A stretch of DNA of 64,000 nucleotides from JAAYUJ01 sp963698165 (GTDB lineage Bacteria > Desulfobacterota > Syntrophobacteria > Syntrophobacterales > Syntrophobacteraceae): the NCBI GenBank assembly GCA_963698165.1, contig CAVOPT010000014.1:43507-107506 (forward strand), in the 5' to 3' direction. The position numbers and the translations under genes were made by a program. Each line of letters starts with the position of its first letter. The stretch's first letter is position 1. Shown one piece after another: positions 44,634-54,232 of the stretch. Under the pieces are notes generated by a model that worked only from the letters and a program-made list of their open reading frames with translations, did not search any database and was not told the DNA's origin.

Positions 44634-47374
44634 TTCTCCTGCTTCCGAAGCAGCGCCAAGCTCAGGATAGTGAACGCGGGGATGAAGACCGCGAGCGCCG
44701 CGAAGCTGGCTGACAGCGCAGTGAACCCGAGCGACTTGGTGAAGGCTCCGACGCTGATCTTCATGAAATACGTGCTGGGATAAAGCGTCCCAACCGTCGC
44801 TGCACCACCCGTCAACGACGACAGCGGCGTCAGGAATCCTGAGAACTGGACGACCGGCATCACTGTGAGAATGGCCGTGCCGAAGAGCGCCGCGAGCTGC
44901 GTCTTGGTGAAGGCGGAAATGAGCAGGCCCATCCCGGTGGTGGCCACCACGTAGAGCAGCGCGCCGACCGTGAGCGGGAGCAACCCGGCTTTCAGCGGCA
45001 CCCGGAAGAGAAACACCGCCATCGCCACCAGCGTAAAAAAGTTGAGCATTCCGATGCCGACGTAGGGCAATTGCTTGCCGAAGAGGAACTCCAGCCGCGT
45101 GACGGGCGTAGCATACAAGTTGGTGATCGAGCCCAGTTCCTTCTCACGCACCACGCCCAGCGCCATCAGGATGGCAGGGAAAAAGATCAACAGGATGGCA
45201 ATGACGCCCGGTACCGTCGCGTAGATGCTCTGGAAGTCCTGGTTGTATCGATAGCGGAACTGGATCCTGGCGGGCGCCGCCGTCGTCGGGCTGCCCCTTT
45301 GCAGATTGCTGAGATACAACCGGTGCAGCCCTTGCACGTATTGGCGCATCGTCTCGCCTCGCGATGGCATCGCGCCGTCAATCCAGACGCTCACCTCCGG
45401 ACTGCGTGCGCGTTTGAGATCCTTCGCAAACTCCGGCGGGATCTCCACCACCACCCGCAAATCGCCGCTCTCCATCCGACGGTCCAGTTCGTCGTAATCG
45501 CGGATGGGAGGGCCTTCGCGGAAGTACCGCGACCCGGCAAAATTCTCGAGGTAATTGCGGCTCACAGTGGTCTGGTCGCGGTCGAGCACTCCGTACGACA
45601 GGCGTTCGACATCGAAAGAAATCCCGTAGCCCAGCACGATCAGCAGCAGCATCGGACCGAGCAGGGCGAAGGCCAGACGGATCGGGTCGCGGCGGATCTC
45701 CAGCGTTTCCCGGCCCGCGTAGGCCAGCAACCGGCGCAGGCTGAACGCGCGCGCCCGCCGCGGCGCGGCGACCGGGAGCGATGGCTCCACCGGCTCACTC
45801 TCCCTGGACGTAGATTCCGGCGCCGCATCTTCCAGGTAGGCGATGAACGTCTCCTCCAGTGTGCTCTTTCCCCGCACGCGAATGAGTGCCGCCGGCTCGT
45901 CGCAAGCGAGCACCTGACCCGCGTGCATGAGCGAGATCCGATCACATCGCTCCGCCTCATTCATGAAGTGCGTGGAAATGAAGATGGTGACGCCGCTCTC
46001 GCGCGACAGCTTGATGAGCAGTTCCCAGAATTGATCGCGTGCCACCGGATCGACGCCGGACGTCGGCTCGTCGAGGATGAGCATCTCCGGCTCGTGGATC
46101 ACCGCCACCGCCAGCCCGAGCCGCTGCCGGATGCCGAGCGGCAGGTCCTCCGCGAGGTCGTCGAGGTGATCGCGGAGCCCAAACTCGCCAGCCAACTCCA
46201 CAATCCGCGAGGCGACCCTTTTCGCAGGCAAATGAAACAATCGCGCGTGCAGGTCGAGGTTTTGCCTCACCGTCAACTCCGTGTAGAGCGAGAAGGCCTG
46301 CGACATGAATCCGACGCGCTTCCGTGTTTCGATGTCGTGGGCATCCACCTCGCGGCCGAAGAGCCGGGCCAGTCCCTCCGTGGCCGGCAACAGTCCGGTC
46401 AGCATCTTCATCGTCGTCGTCTTGCCGCAACCGTTCGAGCCAAGGAACCCGAAGATTTCGCCGCGATCAATGCGGAAGCTCACATGATCTACCGCGGTGA
46501 AATCGCCGAACGTCTTGGTGAGTCCCTCCGCTTCGATCGCCGCGCCGTCCCCAGTCCGGGCCATGCGTGGAGGCACCGTGATAGTGTGATGACCCCGCCG
46601 TTTCTCCTCGGGCAACAGCGCGATGAACGCCGCTTCGAGGCTGCTCGTCCCGGTCTTCGCCTTGATTTCATCCGCGGTGCCGGCGGCCAGCAGCTTGCCG
46701 GCGTCCATCCCCACCAACCAGTCGAATCCCTCCGCCTCGTCCATGTAAGCCGTGGATACCAGGACACTCATTCCGCTCCGGCGGGTGCGGATGCGGTCGA
46801 TGAGTTGCCAGAACTGCCGACGCGACAGCGGATCGACACCCGTGGTGGGCTCGTCGAGGATCAGCAGGTCGGGGTCGTGGATCAACGCGCAGCAGAGCCC
46901 GAGCTTCTGCTTCATGCCGCCGGAGAGCTTGCCAGCGGGCCGATCCGCGAACGGAGCCAGGCCGGTGCTATCGAGCAATTCCGCGATGCGCGACGCCCTC
47001 TCGGCCCTGGATTGGCCAAAGAGTCGCCCGAAGAAATCAACATTCTCGTAAACCGACAGCGTCGCATACAAATTCCGCCCCAGTCCTTGGGGCATGTAGG
47101 CGATGCGGGGACAGACAGCGCGGCGATGCGCGGCACGCGCCATGTCGCCACCGAGAACTTCCACGTTTCCTGTCTGGATCTTGCGCACCCCGGCGATGAC
47201 CGCGAGCAGCGTGGATTTTCCGACGCCGTCCGGCCCGAAGAAGCCGACCATGCACCTGCACGGCACTGCGAGATCCAAACCCTCCAAGGCCACCGTCTTG
47301 CCGTAGCGATGGCTCAGCCCGGCCAGATTCGCCACCGGTGCGACCGGTGCCGCCTTTGCCCGCGGGAGACTCAT
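44630..47374 (-). CDS. rbbA: RbbA-type fused transporter: two ABC ATPases plus permease
   Basis: Protein of 914 aa from the ATG at 47374, whose ATG overlaps the HlyD stop (ATGA). ATPase 1 (about 15-255) has a Walker A of 'GPDGVGKST' and signature 'LSGGMKQKLGL'. ATPase 2 (about 280-525) has 'GSNGCGKTT' and a signature 'LPLGIRQRLGL', which departs from LSGGQ. The C-terminal third is an ABC-2 permease with about six helices. In E. coli the family was reported as ribosome-associated ATPase; most members likely act with the HlyD and YhhJ partners as an exporter. Longer upstream extension was rejected. Confidence 0.92.
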   Translation of the reverse strand: MSLPRAKAAPVAPVANLAGLSHRYGKTVALEGLDLAVPCRCMVGFFGPDGVGKSTLLAVIAGVRKIQTGNVEVLGGDMARAAHRRAVCPRIAYMPQGLGRNLYATLSVYENVDFFGRLFGQSRAERASRIAELLDSTGLAPFADRPAGKLSGGMKQKLGLCCALIHDPDLLILDEPTTGVDPLSRRQFWQLIDRIRTRRSGMSVLVSTAYMDEAEGFDWLVGMDAGKLLAAGTADEIKAKTGTSSLEAAFIALLPEEKRRGHHTITVPPRMARTGDGAAIEAEGLTKTFGDFTAVDHVSFRIDRGEIFGFLGSNGCGKTTTMKMLTGLLPATEGLARLFGREVDAHDIETRKRVGFMSQAFSLYTELTVRQNLDLHARLFHLPAKRVASRIVELAGEFGLRDHLDDLAEDLPLGIRQRLGLAVAVIHEPEMLILDEPTSGVDPVARDQFWELLIKLSRESGVTIFISTHFMNEAERCDRISLMHAGQVLACDEPAALIRVRGKSTLEETFIAYLEDAAPESTSRESEPVEPSLPVAAPRRARAFSLRRLLAYAGRETLEIRRDPIRLAFALLGPMLLLIVLGYGISFDVERLSYGVLDRDQTTVSRNYLENFAGSRYFREGPPIRDYDELDRRMESGDLRVVVEIPPEFAKDLKRARSPEVSVWIDGAMPSRGETMRQYVQGLHRLYLSNLQRGSPTTAAPARIQFRYRYNQDFQSIYATVPGVIAILLIFFPAILMALGVVREKELGSITNLYATPVTRLEFLFGKQLPYVGIGMLNFFTLVAMAVFLFRVPLKAGLLPLTVGALLYVVATTGMGLLISAFTKTQLAALFGTAILTVMPVVQFSGFLTPLSSLTGGAATVGTLYPSTYFMKISVGAFTKSLGFTALSASFAALAVFIPAFTILSLALLRKQEK

Positions 47375-48393
47375 TGCAAGTCCTCCGGCGCCGGCAGCGA
47401 CAGCCCGCGCTGCTGCCTCGTTTTCAGCGCTTCCGGCCACGCCGCCTTCGCGTCGATTTGCACATAACCCATTCCGGGCAGGCCAGTCTTTACGCGTTCG
47501 GCGTAGTGTTTCAGCAGTTTGGGATCGACTTTCACCTTCACCCGAAACATCAGTTTCTCGCGTTCGGTGCGCGTCTCGACCTCCTTCGGCGTGAACTGCG
47601 CGGTCGGCGAAACGAAAGACACCTTCGCCGGAATCGGCAGGCCCGGCAGGGCATCGAGCACGATCCGCGCGTCCGCACCAATCGCGACTTTCCCTGCCTG
47701 GGCCGTGGGCAGGAAAAAGGTCATGTAAACATCTGTTATATCGAGCAGCGTGACGACCCTTCCTCCGGCCGGAATGACCTCCCCGGGCTCGACCAATCTG
47801 TATTCGACTCGCCCGCCGCACGGGCTTCTAAGAGTCGCATCAGCGATGTCCGCTTTGACTTTCTCGATCTTGGCAGCGGCCAGTTCGATGGCCGCCTCGG
47901 CGCTGGTCATCTGCGCCTTTGCCGCCTCCCAGACCATCTTCGCGGTTTGTTCCTTTGTCACATCGGTATCGAGTTTCTGCTGCGAGATCGCGTTCTGTTT
48001 CGCGAGCGGCACCGCTCGGTCGAGGTCTTTCTGCGCCAGCGCGTGCTCGGCCTCGCGCCGCTTGGCGATTGCAATGGAGACGTTACGCTCGCCCTCGGCC
48101 TGGCGCTGCCAAGCCTCCGCCTCCTGGAGTAATGCACGAAGCACGGCCGCGTCCATCTGTGCGAGCACCTGCCCCGCTTCCACCATGTCACCTTCCTTGA
48201 CCAGCACCGCCTCAACGCGGCCCGGCGCTTTGGTCGCCACATCCACTTCGGTCGCCTCGATGCGCCCATTTCCCGAAGCAAACCCCGGTGGAAGCTCTTC
48301 AACCTGCAAGCTTTTCCACAACACAAATCCGCCGCCCGCCAGCAAGACGAGGGTTCCGGCAACCAAGTATTTAGCGCGGTTTTTCACATTCAT
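47371..48393 (-). CDS. yhiI: HlyD-type membrane-fusion protein (YhiI-like)
   Basis: Protein of 340 aa from the ATG at 48393 (AGAGGAAAGGGGC upstream). N-terminal membrane anchor ('YLVAGTLVLLAGGGFVLW'), a lipoyl-like domain ('APGRVEAVLVKEGDMVEAGQ'), a coiled-coil hairpin, the second lipoyl half ('LRSPCGGRVEYRLVEPGEVI') and a beta-barrel. It links the inner-membrane transporter encoded next to an outer-membrane channel. Its start lies inside the restored end of ackA. Confidence 0.9.
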   Translation of the reverse strand: MNVKNRAKYLVAGTLVLLAGGGFVLWKSLQVEELPPGFASGNGRIEATEVDVATKAPGRVEAVLVKEGDMVEAGQVLAQMDAAVLRALLQEAEAWQRQAEGERNVSIAIAKRREAEHALAQKDLDRAVPLAKQNAISQQKLDTDVTKEQTAKMVWEAAKAQMTSAEAAIELAAAKIEKVKADIADATLRSPCGGRVEYRLVEPGEVIPAGGRVVTLLDITDVYMTFFLPTAQAGKVAIGADARIVLDALPGLPIPAKVSFVSPTAQFTPKEVETRTEREKLMFRVKVKVDPKLLKHYAERVKTGLPGMGYVQIDAKAAWPEALKTRQQRGLSLPAPEDLQ

Positions 48394-49569
48394 GCCCCTT
48401 TCCTCTTTCGACCTTAAGGTCGAGAGTTCTACATACCGCCTTCGCAATCACGAGTTCTTCGTCCGTGCGGATGACGCGCACAGTGACTCGACCGGGGTAC
48501 TTGGAAATCACCGCCGCATTCTCCGCATTGCGCGTTTCATTCAGTTCGATGCCAGGAAGCCCAGCCCCTCACAGATGCGTGCGCGGACGAGCGGCGCATT
48601 TTCGCCGACGCCTCCTGTGAAGACGAGCGTGTCCAATCCACCGAGCACAGCGGCGAAGGAGCCGATCCACTTTTTTGCCTGATAACAAAACAACGCCACG
48701 GATTCCGCCGCCCGCACGTCCTGCGTTTCACGGTCGAGCAAGTCGCGCATGTCGGAAGTGATCTCCGAGACGCCGAGCAGCCCGGACTGGAAATTGACCA
48801 TGCGCGCCAGATACCAAACCAGTCCGGGATCGAGGTCGCCGGATCGGGTGCTCATCGGCACCCCGACTGCCGGGGTGAAACCCATGCTCGTATCAACGGC
48901 TTTGCCGTGATGGACCGCCGCCAGGCTCGCGCCGTTGCCGAGGTGGGCGAGGATGACCCGGCCCTGTGCCGCTTCCGTTCCGGCCAGGCGGGCCAGCTCT
49001 CCCATGAGAAACGCATACGACAACCCGTGAAACCCTTACCGCCTCACCCCCTGCGCTTCGTAGCGGCGCGGGATCGGCAACAACTGGGCCACGCGCGGCA
49101 GGTCATGGTGAAACGCAGTGTCGAAACACGCCACTTGGGGCAAGTCAGGAAATCGGCGATGAAATGCCTCGGTCAACCGGATCTCCTCCGACAGATGCTC
49201 AGGATCGAATGGACTGAGCCGGTACAATTCCTCTACCATTTCCTTGGTGATTAACTGCGGGTCGCTGTACTTCGGCCCGCCATGCACCACGCGATGCCCC
49301 ACCGCGGACAATCCAACACGCCCGATGTGTTCCTCGATCCAATCCATCAGAACGCCCACCGCCACCGTGTGATCAGGCGCCGATACTAACCGCGAAAAGT
49401 TGTCCGCCTGGTTCAAGCTTTTCACCCGCAAGGTGGCCTCCGGCAGTCCAATCCGCTCAATCCCACCCTCCAGAATCCGCCGGAGCGAGTCACCAGCCTC
49501 GAACAGTGCGAACTTGATGCTCGATGAGCCTCCATTGATCGTCAGGATGCGTGGGTTAGTTGGTTTCAT
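48371..49569 (-). pseudogene. ackA: acetate kinase with nonsense codon and frameshift
   Basis: From the ATG at 49569 ('RILTINGGSSSIKFALFE') the frame is a normal AckA up to 'YEAQGVRR', where the codon for the conserved Tyr of the 'RRYGFHG' motif is TAA (49036-49038, codon 178). Reading on in frame gives 'GFHGLSYAFLMGELARL', 'HLGNGASLAA', 'TSMGFTPAVGVPMSTRSGDL', 'VFTGGVGEN'. Near 48555 one G seems lost, after which another frame continues 'IELNETRNAENAAVISKYPG', 'RVTVRVIRTDEELVIA', to a stop at 48371. Restored length is 399 aa, the family norm. TAA is not a selenocysteine codon. Confidence 0.9.
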
Positions 49570-50203
49570 GGATGACTCCTTCGTCATTCTGCAATCCGAA
49601 CGAAGCCAATTTCGCGCACGTGGAGCCGTAATCCGTGTGAAGAATGCTTCGAATGCCCAAACCTTCCGCGACTTGGATGAACATCGGGGTGTTTTCGACA
49701 TAAACTACCTGCCGAGCTGTTGCCTGGGCGATGTTCAGCGCAAGCCGAAAGATGTCCGCGTCGGGCTTGCGTAGGTGGACGAAGCTGGAGGAAATAAAGA
49801 AATCCACAAACCCATCAAGCTTGAACTTTCGAATTCGGTGCGAATTCAGGTCCTGTGCTTCGTTGCTGACCGCGACAATCTTCAATCCGTACCGTGCCTT
49901 AAGGCGTCGGACCAACTGGATCATTTTGGGATATGGCTTCGACTGGGCGAACATGAATTCCCGAAACTGATCCGGAGTAAACGGCCGCTCCTCGTAGAAC
50001 ACCACCAAACTCAAGTATTCCTCAATGGTGAGCTTGCCCAACTCGTGGGTTTCGAAGGTCAGGTGATGCCGGTCTTCCATCTCGGCCAGCTCCAGCTTGA
50101 AGTTCGTCGCCGCCCGTTTGCGGGCACGATGATCCCATCCGTCGGTGAGCAAAACGCCGCCGATATCCAGGAACAATGCCGTAATTGAACTGCCCTTTTC
50201 CAT
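49556..50203 (-). CDS. HAD-superfamily hydrolase
   Basis: Protein of 215 aa. It begins 'SITALFLDIGGVLLTDGWDH', the HAD motif I, here DIGGV rather than DxDGT/V, as in many haloacid-dehalogenase-like proteins. Motif II 'VAVSNEAQD' and a later 'KPDADIFRLAL' and 'VYVENTPMFIQVAEGLGI' complete the fold. It is probably a small-molecule phosphatase (sugar phosphate likely from context). It overlaps the ackA start by 14 nt and follows mgtA after 41 nt. Confidence 0.85.
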   Translation of the reverse strand: MEKGSSITALFLDIGGVLLTDGWDHRARKRAATNFKLELAEMEDRHHLTFETHELGKLTIEEYLSLVVFYEERPFTPDQFREFMFAQSKPYPKMIQLVRRLKARYGLKIVAVSNEAQDLNSHRIRKFKLDGFVDFFISSSFVHLRKPDADIFRLALNIAQATARQVVYVENTPMFIQVAEGLGIRSILHTDYGSTCAKLASFGLQNDEGVIHETN

Positions 50204-50244
50204 TCAGCCTCCATCAGCACAATCTTGCCACATGGGCACCACCG

Positions 50245-52879
50245 TCATTCGCCAAACCTGCGAATGAACCAGGTCTTCACCACCTGGGTCAGAATCGCAT
50301 AGCCCAGCAGCATGATGGCCAGAAACAGCCAGTACAGCGGCGGGAGCGGGACAAACCCGAGCGTGTTCGCCAGGGGCGAAACCGTCAGCCACGCGCCGAC
50401 CGCGACGATGATCACGGAAGTGAGGATGAGCGGCCAACTGGCCCGGCTTTGGATGAACGGGATCTTGTTGGTGCGAATGACATGGATGATCAGCGTCTGG
50501 GTGAAGAGCGACTCCACGAACCAGCCGGTGTGGAACAGGGCCGGGTTGTGCCAGCAGTTGAAAACGTACAGCATCATGAAGAACGTCAGGTAATCGAAGA
50601 TCGAGCTGATCGGCCCGATAAACAGAATGAAACGCAGGATCTTGCCAATCGTCCACTGGCGCGGCTTGGTCAGCCAGTCGGCATCCACCTCGTCGGTGGG
50701 GATGGTGGTCTGCGAGAAGTCGTACAGGAGGTTGTTGGTCAGCACCTGGATCGGCAGCATGGGCAGGAAGGGCAGGAACGCGCTGGCCCCCACGACACTG
50801 AACATGTTGCCGAAGTTCGAACTGGCCGCCATCTTGATGTACTTGATGATGTTGCCGAACACCCGCCGGCCTTCCAGCACGCCCTGCTCCAGCACCAGCA
50901 GGCTGTTTTCCAGCAGGATGATATCGGATGACTCCTTGGCGATGTCCACCGCGCTGTCCACCGAGATGCCCACATCGGCGGCCTTCAAGGCCGGGGCGTC
51001 GTTGATGCCGTCGCCCATGAACCCCAACACGTGGCCCTTGCTCTGGAGCGCACGGATGATGCGTTCCTTGTGAGCCGGGGCCAGCCTGGCAAAGACGCTG
51101 GTTGCGCTGGCGGCTTCGGCCAGTTCCGTCTCGCTCATCGCCTCGATTTGAGAGCCGAGCAAGAGATGCTCCACCGGCATGCCCACTTCCTTGCAGATGT
51201 AGGCGGTGATGATCTCATTGTCGCCGGTCAGAACCTTGACGTCCACGTTCAGGCTGTGAAGCCGCTTCAAGGCCTCCGCGGCGGTGTCCTTGGGCGGGTC
51301 GAGGAAGGCCAGGAAACCCAGCAGGATCAGGTCCGACTCATCCTTGACCGAGTACACCGGCTCATCAGAGGCGCCCGGCATTTCCTTATACGCCAGGGCG
51401 ATCACCCGGAAGCCCTGACCGTTCAGGTCGTCCGCCATCTGCCGGCGTTTGGCGTCGTGTTCGGGCAGAACGTCGATGACCTCCCCTTTGACTTCCACCC
51501 GGGTGCACAGGCTCATCACTTCATCCACCGCGCCCTTGCAGATCAGCGTGTTCAACCCGGTTTCATCTTCCACCACCACCGACATCCGGCGCCGCACAAA
51601 GTCGAAAGGGATCTCGTCGATCTTGCGGTACTTCTCTTTCGCTTTCAGGTGTTCTTCCAGCTCCTCATGGTCGAGGATCGCTTCGTCGAGCAGGTTCTTC
51701 AGCCCGGTATGGTGGTAGCTGTTCAGGTAGCCATAATGCAGCACCTTCTCGCTGGGATCGCCGTGCACGTCCAGGTGCTTTTCGAGCACGATCTTGCCCT
51801 GGGTGAGGGTGCCGGTCTTGTCGGTGCACAGCACGTCCATCGCCCCGAAGTTCTGGATGGCGTTCAGGCGTTTGACGATCACTTTCTTGCGCGCCATCGC
51901 CAGGGCGCCCTTGGACAGGTTGACGGTCACGATCATGGGCAGCATCTCGGGGGTCAGCCCGACGGCCACGGCCATGGCAAACAGGAAAGCTTCCAGCCAG
52001 TTGTGCTTGCTCAGCCCGTTGATGAGGAAGACAGCCGGAACCATCACGGCGATGAAGCGGATCATCAGCCAGGTGAACTTGTTGACGCCCTTGTCGAAGC
52101 TGGTCAGCTGGCGCTGCCCGACGATGCTGGCGGCCAGCGATCCAAAGTAGGTCCGGTCCCCGGTGTGGATGACCACGGCCGTCGCGGAGCCGCTCTCCAC
52201 GTTGGAGCCCAGGAAGCAGATGTTGGGAAGCTCCAGCGGGTTCTGAACGTCTGCCGACGCCGGGGCGGCTTTCTTCTCCACCGGCAGGGCTTCGCCGGTG
52301 AGGGCCGCCTGATTCAGGAACAGGTCTTTGGCGGAAAGCACCCGTACATCAGCCGGCACCATATCGCCGGCGGCCAGCCGGATGATATCGCCAGGCACCA
52401 ACATCTTGAGCGATACTTCTTCTTCCTTGCCGCCTCGCACCAACGTCGCCGTGTTGCTGACCATCGCCTTGAGCTTCTCGGCCGCGTTATCGGCACGCAT
52501 CTCCTGGAAGAAACGCAACACCACGCCCAGAACCACCATCACGAAAATGACCACCGTCGCCCGCAGGTCACCGGTTAGAAAGGAAAGCACGCCCAGCGCC
52601 AGGAGCAGGAGGACCAATGGATTCTTGATGTTGACCCAAGAGGCGCATCAGGGCCGATTGACGCTTCTCCCGGGCAATCTCGTTCGTCCCGAACTGCTTC
52701 AAGCGAGAATCGGCTTCCGCCTCGCTCAGGCCGCCCAGTTGCGATCCAAGCTCCTTCAGGACGGTATCGGTATCGGCACGCGCCTTTTCCAACAGTTGAA
52801 CGGAATAATGCGCCCCGTTTCCGCCGGGGAGGTCACCTGGGTGTTGTGATGCGTTCAGGGTCTTGTTTGAAATTTCCAT
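50245..52879 (-). pseudogene. mgtA: Mg2+-transporting P-type ATPase with one frameshift near its N-terminus
   Basis: Two overlapping frames together make a complete P3B ATPase of about 877 aa. The first (from 52879, 'MEISNKTLNASQHPGD') runs to 'SALMRLL', then shifts at a GGG near 52635-52637, one G too many. The second frame continues 'NPLVLLLLALGVLSFLTGDL' to the end 'WFIRRFGE'. The second frame has the TGE motif ('LTGEALP'), the phosphorylation site DKTGTLT, 'GDGINDAP' and ten membrane helices. A one-base insertion means it is either a recent loss or a sequence error; all functional residues remain. Confidence 0.85.
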
Positions 52880-52937
52880 TCATTCCTTTGCTGTGTGCTT
52901 TATCGTCTTGGCCTTGTTGAAAGGTTTACGGGTCAAA

Positions 52938-54155
52938 TTACCGAGGCTGCCACAGTATTTGAGCCGCTTCCAGAGGAACCGCAACACTATCGTTGTTCGG
53001 TATCACCCTCGCCGTATAGTCTGTCACAGGCCGGATCGCTGAAAGCGTTGCGCTGCACATGTAACCTCTGACCGCTCCCACCAATTGTCGGCCTCGCTTC
53101 ATCTCCTGCCGTACCGGATTACTGCCATCTATCCCATCCGCATAAAGCTCCACCCGAACCGCATTCGGGTCGAGGTCATTGAGATAGACCTGAACCTCAA
53201 AGTCTTGCTGCTCGCCACGAGTCTCAACCTTGACTTCCCCGAAGTGCAGCGTGGCCCATTTCTGTTCCAGAGTGTGCTGCCATTCGACAATTTGCCTGCC
53301 GATTGCAGCTTTATTGGCAATGCGCAAATGGTAGGCGGCGGCAGCAGGTAGGTAGTGTTGTTCGGTGTATTCGCGCACCGCGCGGTTGGCGGAGAAGTGC
53401 GGTGTCAACCGCGCCATGCTCTCCCGCATCCGCTTGATCCATGCGGTGGGAATGCCGCTCTCGTCCCGGGCATAAAACTCCGGGATCACCTCCCGCTCGA
53501 GCAGGTCGTAGAGCGCGTCGGCGTCGACAGCGTCCCAAGCGGGATCGTCGTCATGCTCACGGCCGCCCCCCAACGCCCACCCCACTTCAGGCGCGTAGGC
53601 TTCCGCCCACCAGCCGGCCGAACCGCTCCCGAGATACATGACACAAGGGTCACCGTTCACCTGAGCCGCGGTTGCCTGCAAGATGGGACGCACCCGTTCA
53701 TAATCCTCTCGGGGACCGCCGGGCATGAGACTCGGGCCGTGGCGAGCTCCATACTCTCCTCCGGAAACTCCCATGCCCATGAAAAGCAGACCCTTTTCGG
53801 AAAAAGCCTTCTCCCGACGATTGGTATCGGTGAAATGCGAGTTGCCGCCATCGATGAACAGGTCTCCCGGTTCACAATAGGGCATGAGATCCCCTATGAC
53901 CGCGTCTACCGGTGTTCCGGCCGGAACGAGCAGAATGACGGCCCTGGGACGGCGCAGCAGGCCGGCCAGTTCCCGTAATGTGCCGGCGGCCTTGATCTTG
54001 CGATTCCCGACCTCCTTCTTGATGAATTCACGGGTTTTTTCGGCCGCCGCATCATAGACGACAATTGAAAAGCCGTGATCGGCAATGTTCAAGACCAGGT
54101 TTGCGCCCATCACCCCTATGCCGATCATTCCCACATCATATTCCCGGCTCGCCAT
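52938..54155 (-). CDS. chimeric ORF: 6-phosphogluconate dehydrogenase N-terminus fused to alpha-glucan phosphorylase C-terminus
   Basis: Open frame of 405 aa. Residues 1-180 are the NADP-binding domain of 6-phosphogluconate dehydrogenase: 'IGIGVMGANLVLNIADHGFS', 'LFIDGGNSHFTDTNRREKAF', 'GMGVSGGEYGARHGPSLMPG'. After 'YLGSGSAG' the sequence changes to the end of a GlgP-type glucan phosphorylase: 'WWAEAYAPEVGWALGGG', 'LLEREVIPEFYARDESGIPT', 'REYTEQHYLPAAAAYHLR'. The Gnd catalytic 'HxVKMVHNGIEY' helix and substrate domain are lost, and so is the GlgP active site with its PLP lysine. The fusion is in frame. It sits after tal in a pentose-phosphate operon. Confidence 0.9.
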   Translation of the reverse strand: MASREYDVGMIGIGVMGANLVLNIADHGFSIVVYDAAAEKTREFIKKEVGNRKIKAAGTLRELAGLLRRPRAVILLVPAGTPVDAVIGDLMPYCEPGDLFIDGGNSHFTDTNRREKAFSEKGLLFMGMGVSGGEYGARHGPSLMPGGPREDYERVRPILQATAAQVNGDPCVMYLGSGSAGWWAEAYAPEVGWALGGGREHDDDPAWDAVDADALYDLLEREVIPEFYARDESGIPTAWIKRMRESMARLTPHFSANRAVREYTEQHYLPAAAAYHLRIANKAAIGRQIVEWQHTLEQKWATLHFGEVKVETRGEQQDFEVQVYLNDLDPNAVRVELYADGIDGSNPVRQEMKRGRQLVGAVRGYMCSATLSAIRPVTDYTARVIPNNDSVAVPLEAAQILWQPR

Positions 54156-54232
54156 GGTGACTCCTGTGCTTCTTTGCCCGCAGTCGCGCAGTGCCCGCGC
54201 TTGAGCTTGGCTCGTTCGTGAGTGAGCGAAGA

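Noticed and set aside
45071..47467. 798-codon plus-strand frame opposite the RbbA-type gene
   Set aside because: GC-rich antisense shadow; composition is His/Arg/Gln-rich without domains, while the minus-strand gene has clear motifs and tight overlaps.
49036..49038. Recoding (selenocysteine or pyrrolysine) at the ackA stop
   Set aside because: The codon is TAA, not TGA or TAG, and the residue lost is a conserved Tyr; a nonsense mutation or error is simpler.
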